Positions 28,788-36,763 of a stretch of 64,000 bases of DNA are shown one piece after another. Under the pieces are notes generated by a model. The model searched no databases and was not told where the DNA came from. It saw only the letters and a program-made list of their open reading frames with translations. The stretch lies in NCBI RefSeq assembly GCF_000378945.1, contig NZ_KB900539.1, positions 3,048,022-3,112,021 of the forward strand, written 5' to 3'. This DNA comes from Methyloversatilis universalis EHg5 (GTDB taxonomy: Bacteria; Pseudomonadota; Gammaproteobacteria; Burkholderiales; Rhodocyclaceae). The position numbers were made by a program, and so were the translations under genes. How positions within the stretch are numbered: the first letter of the stretch is position 1; the number at the start of each line of letters is the position of its first letter.

Positions 28788-29963
28788 ATGCTGAACGGTC
28801 TTATCGACCTGCCCTGGTGGGGCTATATCGTCGTCGCGCTGGTGTTCACTCACATCACCATCGCCGGGGTCACGATCTATCTGCATCGCCACCAGGCGCA
28901 CCGTGCACTTGAACTGCACGCCATTCCGAGCCATTTCTTCCGCTTCTGGCTGTGGATGACCACCGGCATGGTCACCAAGGAATGGGCCGCCATCCATCGC
29001 AAGCACCACGCCAAGTGCGAAACGCCGGAAGACCCGCACAGCCCGCAGGTTCTCGGCATCAAGAAGGTGCTGTTCGAAGGCGCCGAGCTGTACCGCGCCG
29101 AAGCGAAGAACACGGAAACCATGCGCCGCTACGGCCACGGCACGCCGGATGACTGGGTCGAGCGCACCTTCTACACCGGCCGTTCCTGGCTGGGCATCCG
29201 CCTGATGCTCATCATCAACGTGCTGCTGTTCGGCCCGCTCGGCCTGACGATCTGGGCCGTGCAGATGGCGTGGATCCCGATCTGGGCCGCCGGCGTGGTG
29301 AACGGTCTGGGCCATTACATCGGCTACCGCAACTACGACTGCAACGACGCAGCGACCAATCTGGTGCCCTGGGGCATCATCATCGGCGGCGAGGAACTGC
29401 ACAACAATCACCACTCGTTCGCGACCTCGGCCAAGCTGTCGTCCAAGTGGTACGAGTTCGACATCGGCTGGATGTACATCCGCATCCTGGAAATCTTCGG
29501 TCTGGCCAAGGCCAAGAAGACCATTCCGCAGCCGCGTTTCGAAGCGCGCAACGTGATCGACACCCAGACCCTTGAAGCCATCATCACTCACCGTTACGAC
29601 GTGATGACCCGCTACATGAAGTCGCTGCGCTCGATCTACAACGAAGAGATCGAGAAGCTGCGCAGCAACAATGCGGCGCTGGCCGACAGCGAACGCTTCC
29701 AGCGTTTCAAGGGCTGGCTCAACCGCAGCGAGAACGCGCAGCCGGCCAGCGACGACGCCGAGATGGAATCCATGCTGTCGGACAGCAGCCGTCTGGCCAC
29801 CGTGGATGCGATGCGTCAGGAACTCACCGCGCTGTGGGCCCGCTCCACCGCTTCCAGCGAACAGCTGCTGAAGCAGCTGCAGGACTGGTGCGCACGCGCC
29901 GAATCCAGCGGCATCAAGCAGTTGCAGGAGTTTTCGCTGCGTCTCAAGACTTACGCGATCTGA
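28788..29963 (+). CDS. Fatty acid desaturase (delta-9 acyl type)
   Basis: Membrane di-iron desaturases of this group insert a double bond in acyl chains and adjust membrane fluidity. The 391-residue protein shows three His boxes: HRHQAH at residues 33-38, HRKHH at 70-74 and HNNHH near 204-208. Hydrophobic segments lie between them. A C-terminal helical extension of about 130 residues after the enzyme core has coiled-coil-like stretches (NEEIEKLRSNNAALADSE) and matches the layout of DesA-like enzymes in pseudomonads. It has its own promoter and terminator and is monocistronic. Confidence 0.9.
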   Translation: MLNGLIDLPWWGYIVVALVFTHITIAGVTIYLHRHQAHRALELHAIPSHFFRFWLWMTTGMVTKEWAAIHRKHHAKCETPEDPHSPQVLGIKKVLFEGAELYRAEAKNTETMRRYGHGTPDDWVERTFYTGRSWLGIRLMLIINVLLFGPLGLTIWAVQMAWIPIWAAGVVNGLGHYIGYRNYDCNDAATNLVPWGIIIGGEELHNNHHSFATSAKLSSKWYEFDIGWMYIRILEIFGLAKAKKTIPQPRFEARNVIDTQTLEAIITHRYDVMTRYMKSLRSIYNEEIEKLRSNNAALADSERFQRFKGWLNRSENAQPASDDAEMESMLSDSSRLATVDAMRQELTALWARSTASSEQLLKQLQDWCARAESSGIKQLQEFSLRLKTYAI

Positions 29964-29982
29964 TCCGCATACGCCGCACCTG

Positions 29983-30015
29983 AAAGCCGGAAGTGCTCTG
30001 CACTTCCGGCTTTTT
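29983..30015 (+). terminator. Intrinsic terminator of the desaturase gene
   Basis: A perfect 14-bp stem (29983-29996 with 30000-30013) with a 3-nt loop, T-rich at its 3' side, starts 20 bases after the stop. Confidence 0.93.
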
Positions 30016-30151
30016 ACTTGGGTCAAACCAAATGCCGGTGTTTGACTCAAAATAAGGTGTGCCGAGCCGATAGAATCTGCAGGAGCCATGCAGCAGTCTC
30101 AGCACGACCGGCACCGTGGCGGTGGCGGTCGATAACAACGAGAAGGAGTCC

Positions 30152-30607
30152 ATGATGTTTCGCCACGTACTCGTACCCATCGACGGTTCCGATCTTTCCC
30201 GTGCGGCTGTCAAGCACGCCATCTGCTTCGCCAAGGACGTGAAGGGCCGTGTCACCTTCCTGTACGTGATGAAGGACTATCACGTGTCAGCGCTGCACAG
30301 CGAACAGGACGAGGAAAACATCGATCCGGTCGCGCCGAACGACTTCAGCGACGCAATGCGCACCCACGCAGACCGCATCCTGCAGGCCGCACGTGCGGAA
30401 GCCACCGACGAAGGTGTTCAGGTGGATACGCTGGCAGTGACCCAGGACGAACCGCACAAGGCCATCATCGAAGTCGCGCTGAAGCGCGAAGCTGACGTGA
30501 TCTTCATGGCTTCGCACAGCCGTCGCGGTCTGGCCAGCCTGCTGCTGGGCAGCGTGACGCAGAAGGTGCTGTCGAATTCGAAGATTCCGGTGCTGGTGTA
30601 TCGCTGA
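30152..30607 (+). CDS. Universal stress protein, UspA family
   Basis: The 151-residue protein starts MMFRHVLVPIDGSDLSRAAV and ends with MASHSRRGLASLLLGSVTQKVLSNSKIPVLVYR, the G-S nucleotide-binding pattern of the ATP-binding Usp class. The start is set at ATG 30152 because GAAGGAG lies 5 bases upstream; an earlier in-frame ATG at 30116 would add 12 poorly conserved residues. It stands between the desaturase gene and the cbb3 operon end and is flanked by terminators, so it is monocistronic. Usp genes in proteobacteria are often induced at low oxygen. Confidence 0.9.
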   Translation: MMFRHVLVPIDGSDLSRAAVKHAICFAKDVKGRVTFLYVMKDYHVSALHSEQDEENIDPVAPNDFSDAMRTHADRILQAARAEATDEGVQVDTLAVTQDEPHKAIIEVALKREADVIFMASHSRRGLASLLLGSVTQKVLSNSKIPVLVYR

Positions 30608-30634
30608 AACGCGAAACCGCAGCGCGGAAAGGAG

Positions 30635-30659
30635 ACGGGGGCCCTGCGGCCCCCGTTTT
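30635..30659. terminator. Terminator between the Usp gene and the cbb3 operon
   Basis: A perfect 9-bp GC-rich stem (30635-30643 with 30648-30656), CTGC loop, then TTT. It follows the Usp stop by 28 bases and also ends at the last gene of the convergent operon. Confidence 0.85.
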
Positions 30660-30961
30660 CATTTGCGCCCGACGCAGCGGTCGGCGCAGGCAGGCATCTT
30701 TTCCGCCATCCAGGATGAAATGAGGCTGGATGCGCCGGCCACACACCAGAAGCCGAAAAAGCCCAGCGTGTAGGTGGTCAGTGGCGAAAAATGCACCGGC
30801 TCGCCGAGCAGGTACAGCTCCTGCGGGTTGATCAGGCTGAAGAAGGCGGTTTCCGCCACCGCCGCGACCAGGAAGGACGGCCAGGACACCAGGGCGAACA
30901 GTCGCCCGAAGCGACCGGGTACGCGCCGGGTTTCGACCTGCTCGAAATCGACCTCAGCCAC
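30659..30961 (-). CDS. Small membrane protein at the end of the cco operon
   Basis: The 100-residue protein has two predicted membrane segments (FALVSWPSFLVAAVAETAFFSLI and LTTYTLGFFGFWCVAGASSLISSWM) and a short Cys-containing tail. It is not recognised as CcoI or CcoS. Its start overlaps the ccoH stop by 8 bases, so it is translated from the cbb3 operon mRNA and is probably connected with oxidase assembly or copper handling, though that is inference. Similar small uncharacterised genes trail ccoH in other betaproteobacteria. Confidence 0.65.
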   Translation of the reverse strand: MAEVDFEQVETRRVPGRFGRLFALVSWPSFLVAAVAETAFFSLINPQELYLLGEPVHFSPLTTYTLGFFGFWCVAGASSLISSWMAEKMPACADRCVGRK

Positions 30962-31451
30962 CGTTCGCCTCCACCGTCAGACTGTCCTGCAGACGCCAGG
31001 TTTTCGCTTCGTCCTCGATCACCAGCTTCCAGTGGGTCGCCTGCAGCACCTGCACGGTGCCGCTGTAGCGCCCGCCCTCGCCGTCAAACAGCAGATCGCG
31101 GTCCAGTTCGCTGCGCGTGGGGTGGATGAACTGCACATGCACCCGCTGCGGCAGCTTCGCCGCATCGGTCATGGTCAGCTTCAGTTCGATGCGCGTCCCC
31201 CCGCCATCGGCCGGTGCCGCGGTCAGCCGGGCTTCTACGCCCAGATCGGACGCCGCCTTCTCGCGCTCGATCACGCGATTGATGGTCAGGCCCTGCTTGT
31301 AATAGTCGTCCGCCACCAGCGCGGTATTGCCGGTAGCCGCCAGCCAGGTGGTGACGGCGCCAGCCACGATGACGATGGCCGGACCGGCCATCAGGAACCA
31401 CGGCCAGCGGTGACGGTACCAGGGTGCCTGGACGGAAGGATCGTTGTGCAT
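30954..31451 (-). CDS. ccoH: FixH/CcoH family cbb3 oxidase assembly protein
   Basis: The 165-residue protein has one N-terminal membrane anchor (PWFLMAGPAIVIVAGAVTTWLAA) and the conserved DDYYKQGLTINRVIEREKAA segment of FixH, followed by a periplasmic immunoglobulin-like beta domain. CcoH is needed for stable assembly of the cbb3 complex. ATG 31451 is chosen because it lies four bases after ccoG and directly precedes the anchor; upstream in-frame ATGs fall inside ccoG. It belongs to ccoNOQPGH. Confidence 0.9.
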   Translation of the reverse strand: MHNDPSVQAPWYRHRWPWFLMAGPAIVIVAGAVTTWLAATGNTALVADDYYKQGLTINRVIEREKAASDLGVEARLTAAPADGGGTRIELKLTMTDAAKLPQRVHVQFIHPTRSELDRDLLFDGEGGRYSGTVQVLQATHWKLVIEDEAKTWRLQDSLTVEANGG

Positions 31452-31455
31452 CGCT

Positions 31456-32925
31456 CTACCTCGGCTGCAGGAAGGAGGTCTTTTCATGCACCCGGATGTC
31501 CGGCGCATCGACCGCCTGCAGATTGAAATGAATTTCGTGCGAGCCCGGCTGCAGCGCTTCGGCGTCGACCCGGACGTGGGCCGGCAGATCGACCGAGCCG
31601 GTCGCCGGTACGTCGATCTGTTCCAGGTCGGCGATGGTGGCCCCCGGAATGCCATCGACCGACAGCACGAAGCGGCGATCCACCTCCGAAGTATTCATGA
31701 TGCGCAACCGATAGACGTTCTCTATACGGCCGCCCTCGACCTCACGCGCCAGCGTGGCACGGTCGCGCAGCACATTCATCTTGACCGGGGTGCGGGTCAG
31801 CAGCGACCAGGCGAAGCCGGACACGATGAACAGCAGCAGGCTGGTGTAGAGAATGACGCGCGGACGCAGGATGTGCGCCATCACTTCGCGCCAGCCTTCG
31901 TGCGCCGGCTTCTTGTCGAGCAGCGTGCGCTCCGTGGTGTAGGCGATCAGACCGCGCGGGCGGCCCAGCTTGTCCATCACCTGGTCACAGGCGTCGATGC
32001 ACAGCGCACAGCCGATGCATTCGTACTGCAGGCCGTTGCGGATGTCGATGCCGGTCGGACAGACCTGCACGCACCATTCGCAGTCCACGCAGTCGCCCAC
32101 GTTCTGCCCCTCGCGCGCCTTCTTCTTGCTGCCACGCGGCTCGCCACGGTTGACGTCGTAACTCACAACCAGGGTGTCCGGATCGAACATGACGCCCTGG
32201 AAGCGGGCATACGGGCACATGTACTTGCACACCTGCTCGCGCAAATGGCCGGCGAACACATAGGTGAACACCGCGTAGAAGAACATCCAGAAGCTTTCCC
32301 ACGAGCCGAGCGAGCCGCTCGCCACTTCAGTGCCCAGTTCGCGGATCGGCGTGAAATAGCCGACGAAGGTGAAACCGGTCCACAGCGCGATCGCTGCCCA
32401 GATGCCGTACTTCGCAGTACGCAGGCCGATCTTGCGCGCGCCCATGGGTGCGGCATCCAGCTTCATTCGGGCAGAGCGGTCACCTTCCAGCCGGCGCTCC
32501 ACCCACATGAAGATTTCGGTATAGACCGACTGCGGACAGGCGTAGCCGCACCAGATGCGTCCGGCGACCGCGGTCACCAGGAACAGCCCCAGCGCGCTGA
32601 TGATGAGCAGGAAAGCAAGGTAGAGCACGTCCTGTGGCCACAGGACCAGCCCAAAGATGTAGAACTTGCGCTCGACCAGATGGAAGAGCACGGCCTGACG
32701 ATCGTTCCAGGGCAGCCAGGCCAGGCCGTAGAACACCAGCTGGGTGATCCACACCATGGCCCAGCGCACGGTGTTGAACCGCCCCTGGATGCTGCGCGGC
32801 TGTATCTTCTTCCGCGCAGCATAGAGAGACCCCTCGTCCGGCGCCACTTCGGTGATAGGAATCACCCGCGCCCGTTTCGTCTCGGTTCCGGGCGATGGCT
32901 CACCGGGAGAGGGGTTTGATGCCAT
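31456..32925 (-). CDS. ccoG: CcoG (FixG/RdxA) cbb3 maturation ferredoxin-like protein
   Basis: CcoG is a polyferredoxin-like membrane protein shown in other bacteria to act as a cupric reductase in cbb3 oxidase assembly. The 489-residue protein has about five membrane segments, a WCGYACPQSVYTEIFMW motif, and a ferredoxin-like pair CVDCEWCVQVCPTG and CIGCALCIDACDQV for two [4Fe-4S] clusters. A C-terminal immunoglobulin-like domain follows. The start ATG at 32925 directly follows ccoP, whose stop ends at 32926. All cluster Cys residues look intact. Confidence 0.95.
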   Translation of the reverse strand: MASNPSPGEPSPGTETKRARVIPITEVAPDEGSLYAARKKIQPRSIQGRFNTVRWAMVWITQLVFYGLAWLPWNDRQAVLFHLVERKFYIFGLVLWPQDVLYLAFLLIISALGLFLVTAVAGRIWCGYACPQSVYTEIFMWVERRLEGDRSARMKLDAAPMGARKIGLRTAKYGIWAAIALWTGFTFVGYFTPIRELGTEVASGSLGSWESFWMFFYAVFTYVFAGHLREQVCKYMCPYARFQGVMFDPDTLVVSYDVNRGEPRGSKKKAREGQNVGDCVDCEWCVQVCPTGIDIRNGLQYECIGCALCIDACDQVMDKLGRPRGLIAYTTERTLLDKKPAHEGWREVMAHILRPRVILYTSLLLFIVSGFAWSLLTRTPVKMNVLRDRATLAREVEGGRIENVYRLRIMNTSEVDRRFVLSVDGIPGATIADLEQIDVPATGSVDLPAHVRVDAEALQPGSHEIHFNLQAVDAPDIRVHEKTSFLQPR

Positions 32926-33837
32926 TTACTTCGCTCCGGCTGCGTTGTTCGACAGGCCCCACACATAGGCGGTCAGCAGGTGGATCTTCTTGTCGCCCAG
33001 CAGTTCGCCATGCGCCGGCATGTGGCCGTTGCGGCCCTTCTGCACGGTCTGGGTGACCAGCGTTTCAGTACTGCCGTACAGCCAGGTGCCGTCGGTCAGG
33101 TTCGGGGCACCGACCATCTGGTTGCCCTTGCCGTCCGCACCGTGGCAGGCCGCGCAGTTGGCACCGAACGTAGCCTTGCCGCGCTGCACGCGCACATTGT
33201 CCGAAGTCAGGCCCGACAGCGAACGCACGTAGTGCACCACGTCGCGCAGCTGTTCGCCATCCAGCGTGGTACCGAAGGCCGGCATCGCACCGTTGCGGCC
33301 GGTGGTCAGCGTGGTCTTGATCGCTTCCGGCGTGCCGCCGTACAGCCAGTCACCGTCGGTCAGGTTGGGGAAGCCGCGCGAACCGCGGGCATCGGTGCCA
33401 TGACACTGGGCGCAGTTGTTCAGGAACAGTCGCTGACCCATGGCACGGGCTTCCGGATCGGCCGCCACCTTCTGCACCTCCATCGCGGCATAGCGCTCGA
33501 ACAGCGGCGCCACCTTGGCTTCGGCCTCCTTCACTTCCTTGTCATAGGCACCGGTCGACGTCCAGGCCAGCTTGCCACTGAAGTTGCCCAGACCGGGATA
33601 GGCCGCCAGATAGACCACGGCGAACACGATGGTGATCCAGAACAGCCATACCCACCAGCGCGGCAGCGGGTTATTCCACTCGGCCAGCGTTTCATCCCAC
33701 TGATGGCCATGCAGTTCGACCTTGCCGCTCGGCCGGGCGCCGCGGTTGGACACGATGATGAACACGCAGAACAGCAGGCTGGCGACGACCAGCACCACCA
33801 CATACATGTTCCAGAAGTTGTTGATGAAGTCGCTCAC
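32926..33837 (-). CDS. ccoP: cbb3 oxidase subunit III, di-haem cytochrome c
   Basis: CcoP carries electrons from cytochrome c to CcoO. The 303-residue protein has two membrane segments near residues 10-30 and 62-80, the linker WDETLAEWNNPLPRWWVWLF typical of CcoP, and two haem-binding sites: C142-AQ-C-H146 and C228-AA-C-H232. The gene begins with GTG at 33837, whose bases overlap the ccoQ stop (GTGA), which couples translation. It ends one base before the ccoG start. Confidence 0.96.
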   Translation of the reverse strand: MSDFINNFWNMYVVVLVVASLLFCVFIIVSNRGARPSGKVELHGHQWDETLAEWNNPLPRWWVWLFWITIVFAVVYLAAYPGLGNFSGKLAWTSTGAYDKEVKEAEAKVAPLFERYAAMEVQKVAADPEARAMGQRLFLNNCAQCHGTDARGSRGFPNLTDGDWLYGGTPEAIKTTLTTGRNGAMPAFGTTLDGEQLRDVVHYVRSLSGLTSDNVRVQRGKATFGANCAACHGADGKGNQMVGAPNLTDGTWLYGSTETLVTQTVQKGRNGHMPAHGELLGDKKIHLLTAYVWGLSNNAAGAK

Positions 33838-34010
33838 TTTTGTTCTCCGGTTTCGGTGTGCGCACGGTCATCGTCGGCGAAGGGCAGCATGGCCGCCTCA
33901 TGGTGGGCGCGCTGCGCGCCCGGACGCCAGGCCATGACCACGATGGCGACGAAGCAGGCAAAGCCCGCGACGGTGACTGCCGAACGCAGCATATTGATGT
34001 CGAGTTCCAT
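33834..34010 (-). CDS. ccoQ: cbb3 oxidase small subunit CcoQ
   Basis: This 58-residue gene is easily missed. From ATG 34010 it encodes a single membrane segment (about residues 9-28, VTVAGFACFVAIVVMAW), then a short cytoplasmic tail rich in His, Asp and Glu, the standard CcoQ layout. CcoQ stabilises the CcoP-CcoNO complex. It starts 12 bases after ccoO and its stop overlaps the ccoP GTG start. The position between ccoO and ccoP makes the assignment secure despite the short length. Confidence 0.93.
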   Translation of the reverse strand: MELDINMLRSAVTVAGFACFVAIVVMAWRPGAQRAHHEAAMLPFADDDRAHTETGEQK

Positions 34011-34021
34011 GTCTGCCGACC

Positions 34022-34636
34022 TCAGTTAACCCGCTTGATCGCGGTACCCAGACCCTGCAGGTAGGCGATCAGCGCATCCATTTCAGTCTTGCCCTTGAGC
34101 GCTTCGGGCGCGGACTTGATCTGCTCTTCGGTGTAGGGCGTGCCGACCACGGTCAGCGCGCGCATGCGCTGCTCGATGGTGCTGGCATCGACCGGACGTT
34201 CCAGCCAGGCGAACGCCGGCATATTGGATTCCGGCACCACATCGCGCGGATTCATCAGATGCACGCGGTGCCACTCGTCGGAATAGCGGCCGCCAACCCG
34301 TGCCAGATCCGGGCCGGTACGCTTGGAGCCCCACTGGAACGGACGGTCATAGACGAACTCGCCAGCCACCGAATAGTGGCCGTAGCGCTCGGTCTCGGCG
34401 CGGAACGGACGGATCATCTGGGAGTGGCAGTTGTAGCAGCCCTCGCGGACATAGATGTCGCGGCCGGCCAGACGCAGCGGGCTGTAGGGCTCGACGCCCT
34501 TTACCGGCTCGGTGGTCGAGTGCTGGAAGAACAGCGGAACGATTTCGACCAGACCACCGATGGCGATGGTGAGCACCGTCAGGATGGCCAGCAGGCCTAC
34601 ATTGCGTTCAATTGCTTCGTGCTTGGATGCAGCCAT
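34022..34636 (-). CDS. ccoO: cbb3 oxidase subunit II, mono-haem cytochrome c
   Basis: CcoO is the mono-haem cytochrome c subunit that passes electrons to CcoN. The 204-residue protein has one N-terminal membrane segment ([23 protein letters not shown]) and a haem site C67-YN-C70-H71 within [20 protein letters not shown]. The axial Met is probably in MPAFAWL. Length and motifs are typical. It lies 18 bases after ccoN in the operon. Confidence 0.97.
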   Translation of the reverse strand: MAASKHEAIERNVGLLAILTVLTIAIGGLVEIVPLFFQHSTTEPVKGVEPYSPLRLAGRDIYVREGCYNCHSQMIRPFRAETERYGHYSVAGEFVYDRPFQWGSKRTGPDLARVGGRYSDEWHRVHLMNPRDVVPESNMPAFAWLERPVDASTIEQRMRALTVVGTPYTEEQIKSAPEALKGKTEMDALIAYLQGLGTAIKRVN

Positions 34637-34654
34637 GATGTCTTTCTCCAGTGA

Positions 34655-36097
34655 TCAGGCGTGCGCGGCAGCAGGCGCCACCACCGGTGCGTTGTAGGGC
34701 TTCTTGCCGGCGATGGTCTTCCACACGTTCCAGGCCATCACGAACATGCCGGACAGGAACAGCAGGCCACCGACGAAGCGGATGGTCCAGAACGGATAGC
34801 TGTCCTTGACGCTTTCGACGAAGGTGTAGGTGAGCGTGCCGTCGTCGTTGATCGCACGCCACATCAGGCCCTGCATCACGCCTGCGATCCACATCGAGGC
34901 GATGTACAGCACCACGCCCAGGGTCGACATCCAGAAGTGCAGGCTGATGGCCGGAATCGAGTACATCTTTTCCTGGCCGAACAGGCGCGGGATCAGGTAG
35001 TAGATCGAGCCGATGGAAATCATCGCCACCCAGCCCAGCGCGCCCGAATGCACGTGGCCGACCGTCCAGTCGGTGTAGTGCGACAGCGCATTCACGGTCT
35101 TGATCGACATCATCGGACCTTCAAAGGTCGACATGCCGTAGAAGGACAGCGAGGTGATCAGGAACTTCAGGATCGGGTCGGTGCGCAGTTTGTGCCAGGC
35201 GCCCGACAGGGTCATGATGCCGTTGATCATGCCGCCCCAGCTCGGTGCCAGCAGGATGAGCGAGAACACCATGCCCAGCGACTGGGTCCAGTCCGGCAGC
35301 GCGGTGTAGTGCAGGTGGTGCGGACCCGCCCACATATAGGTGAAGATCAGCGCCCAGAAGTGCACCACCGACAGACGGTAGGAATACACCGGACGCTCGG
35401 CCTGCTTCGGCACGAAGTAATACATCATGCCGAGGAAGCCGGCGGTCAGGAAGAAACCGACCGCGTTGTGGCCGTACCACCACTGCACCATGGCGTCCTG
35501 CACGCCGGCATAGGCCGAGTAGGACTTCCAGAAGCCGGCCGGGACAGCCGCGCTATTGACCAGATGCAGTACGGCGACGGTCAGGATGAAGCCGCCGTAG
35601 AACCAGTTCGCAACATAGATGTGCGAAGTGCGGCGCTTGGCGATGGTGCCGAAGAACACGACCGCGTAAGCCACCCACACCAGCGTGATCAGCACGTCGA
35701 TCGGCCATTCCAGTTCGGCGTATTCCTTGCCGGAGGTATAGCCCAGCGGCAGCGTGATGGCGGCGGCCACGATGACCAGCTGCCAGCCCCAGAACACGAA
35801 GCTGGCCAGCCAGGGGGCGAACAGCCGGGTGTGACAGGTGCGCTGCACCACGAAAAAGGAGGTCGCCATCAGCGCGCAGCCGCCAAAGGCGAAAATCACT
35901 GCATTGGTATGCAGCGGCCGCAGTCGGCCGAAGTGAAACCACTCACCGACATTCAGTTGCGGCCAGACCAGCTGGGCGGCGATCACCACACCGACCAGCA
36001 TGCCCACAATGCCCCACACGACCGTCATCAGTGCGAACTGCCGCACCACCTGATAGTCATAGGTGCCGTGAACGGACCCCATTGCTTCTGTTTTCAT
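34655..36097 (-). CDS. ccoN: cbb3 oxidase subunit I (catalytic)
   Basis: CcoN holds haem b and the haem b3-CuB centre where oxygen is reduced, and it pumps protons with high oxygen affinity. The 480-residue protein has about 12 membrane segments. Conserved stretches include [31 protein letters not shown] with the active-site His, and [16 protein letters not shown] 36097 is chosen: a GGGAG-type ribosome site precedes it, whereas the ATG at 36115 would add residues before MKTEAMGS. It is the first gene of ccoNOQPGH and has an FNR box about 100 bases upstream. Confidence 0.97.
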   Translation of the reverse strand: MKTEAMGSVHGTYDYQVVRQFALMTVVWGIVGMLVGVVIAAQLVWPQLNVGEWFHFGRLRPLHTNAVIFAFGGCALMATSFFVVQRTCHTRLFAPWLASFVFWGWQLVIVAAAITLPLGYTSGKEYAELEWPIDVLITLVWVAYAVVFFGTIAKRRTSHIYVANWFYGGFILTVAVLHLVNSAAVPAGFWKSYSAYAGVQDAMVQWWYGHNAVGFFLTAGFLGMMYYFVPKQAERPVYSYRLSVVHFWALIFTYMWAGPHHLHYTALPDWTQSLGMVFSLILLAPSWGGMINGIMTLSGAWHKLRTDPILKFLITSLSFYGMSTFEGPMMSIKTVNALSHYTDWTVGHVHSGALGWVAMISIGSIYYLIPRLFGQEKMYSIPAISLHFWMSTLGVVLYIASMWIAGVMQGLMWRAINDDGTLTYTFVESVKDSYPFWTIRFVGGLLFLSGMFVMAWNVWKTIAGKKPYNAPVVAPAAAHA

Positions 36098-36196
36098 TTT
36101 TGCCTGCTCCCACATTGAAATTGCACCGCCACGCCCATACGGGCGCACGCACGCATGATCCGGCCGGAAGGTTATGTGTTCGCCCGCGCCGGGGTC

Positions 36197-36210
36197 TTGA
36201 CCCACGTCAA
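36197..36210. promoter_or_regulatory. FNR-type box upstream of ccoN
   Basis: TTGACCCACGTCAA is a symmetric TTGAC-N4-GTCAA variant of the FNR/ANR site, about 100 bases before the ccoN ATG. It fits low-oxygen induction of the cbb3 operon by the FNR encoded at 17821. Confidence 0.75.
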
Positions 36211-36384
36211 GCGGCCGACCGATCGCCCCTGGCGCCGACACCGGCGCAGCAATGCACCCCGCATGATCGACCGCGAATCATATTGCACACCCATCAATTC
36301 CGGAACAAACCTCCGATCAAATCAATTTACTGATCCTGATTCGCGCCTTATCATTCCGATTCCACAAACGACGGAGACAATCAG

Positions 36385-36717
36385 ATGTCCGGCCAGAGCT
36401 ACGATGAATTGATGGCAAAGATCGCCGAACTTCAGCAACAGGCGGAAGCGGTGCGCCGGGCGGAACTCGAAGCCGTGATCGCCGACGTCCGCGCAAAGAT
36501 CAGAAAATACAATCTGAGCGCCGCCGATGTGGGTCTTTCCGGCGGTGGTTCCGCACGCAAGCCGGCTCGTCCGGCTTCGGCAAAGATCAAGATCGCCCCG
36601 GGCAAATACCGCAATCCGGCCACCGGTGAAATCAAGGAAGTCGGTGCCGCCGGTCGCAAGCCGGGCTGGCTGACCGCCCTCGGTGCGGATGAGCTGGCTG
36701 CCGCCCGCGTCGGTTGA
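36385..36717 (+). CDS. H-NS family nucleoid-associated protein
   Basis: The 110-residue protein begins with a helical oligomerisation region (YDELMAKIAELQQQAEAVRRAELEAVIADVRAKI) and ends with the H-NS DNA-binding region, KYRNPATGEIKEVGAAGRKPGWLTAL. A Lys/Ala/Pro-rich linker separates them. H-NS proteins bind AT-rich DNA and silence horizontally acquired genes. The core normally contains a GRxPxWL element; here it is GRKPGWL. It has a good ribosome site (GGAG about 10 bases upstream) and a bidirectional terminator after the stop. The gene is divergent from the cco operon across about 290 bases. Confidence 0.88.
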   Translation: MSGQSYDELMAKIAELQQQAEAVRRAELEAVIADVRAKIRKYNLSAADVGLSGGGSARKPARPASAKIKIAPGKYRNPATGEIKEVGAAGRKPGWLTALGADELAAARVG

Positions 36718-36735
36718 TCCGGTTTTTCCGGAAAT

Positions 36736-36763
36736 GAAAAAGGCACCGCAAGGTGCCTTTTTC
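36736..36763. terminator. Bidirectional intrinsic terminator
   Basis: A perfect 12-bp stem (36736-36747 with 36752-36763), loop GCAA, with A-rich and T-rich outer ends, serves the convergent H-NS and fadD genes. It overlaps the fadD stop by two bases. Confidence 0.95.

Noticed and set aside
30042..30055. TTGACTCAAAATAA before the second Usp gene as an FNR box
   Set aside because: Only the left half matches; the right half fits three of five bases, too weak to call.
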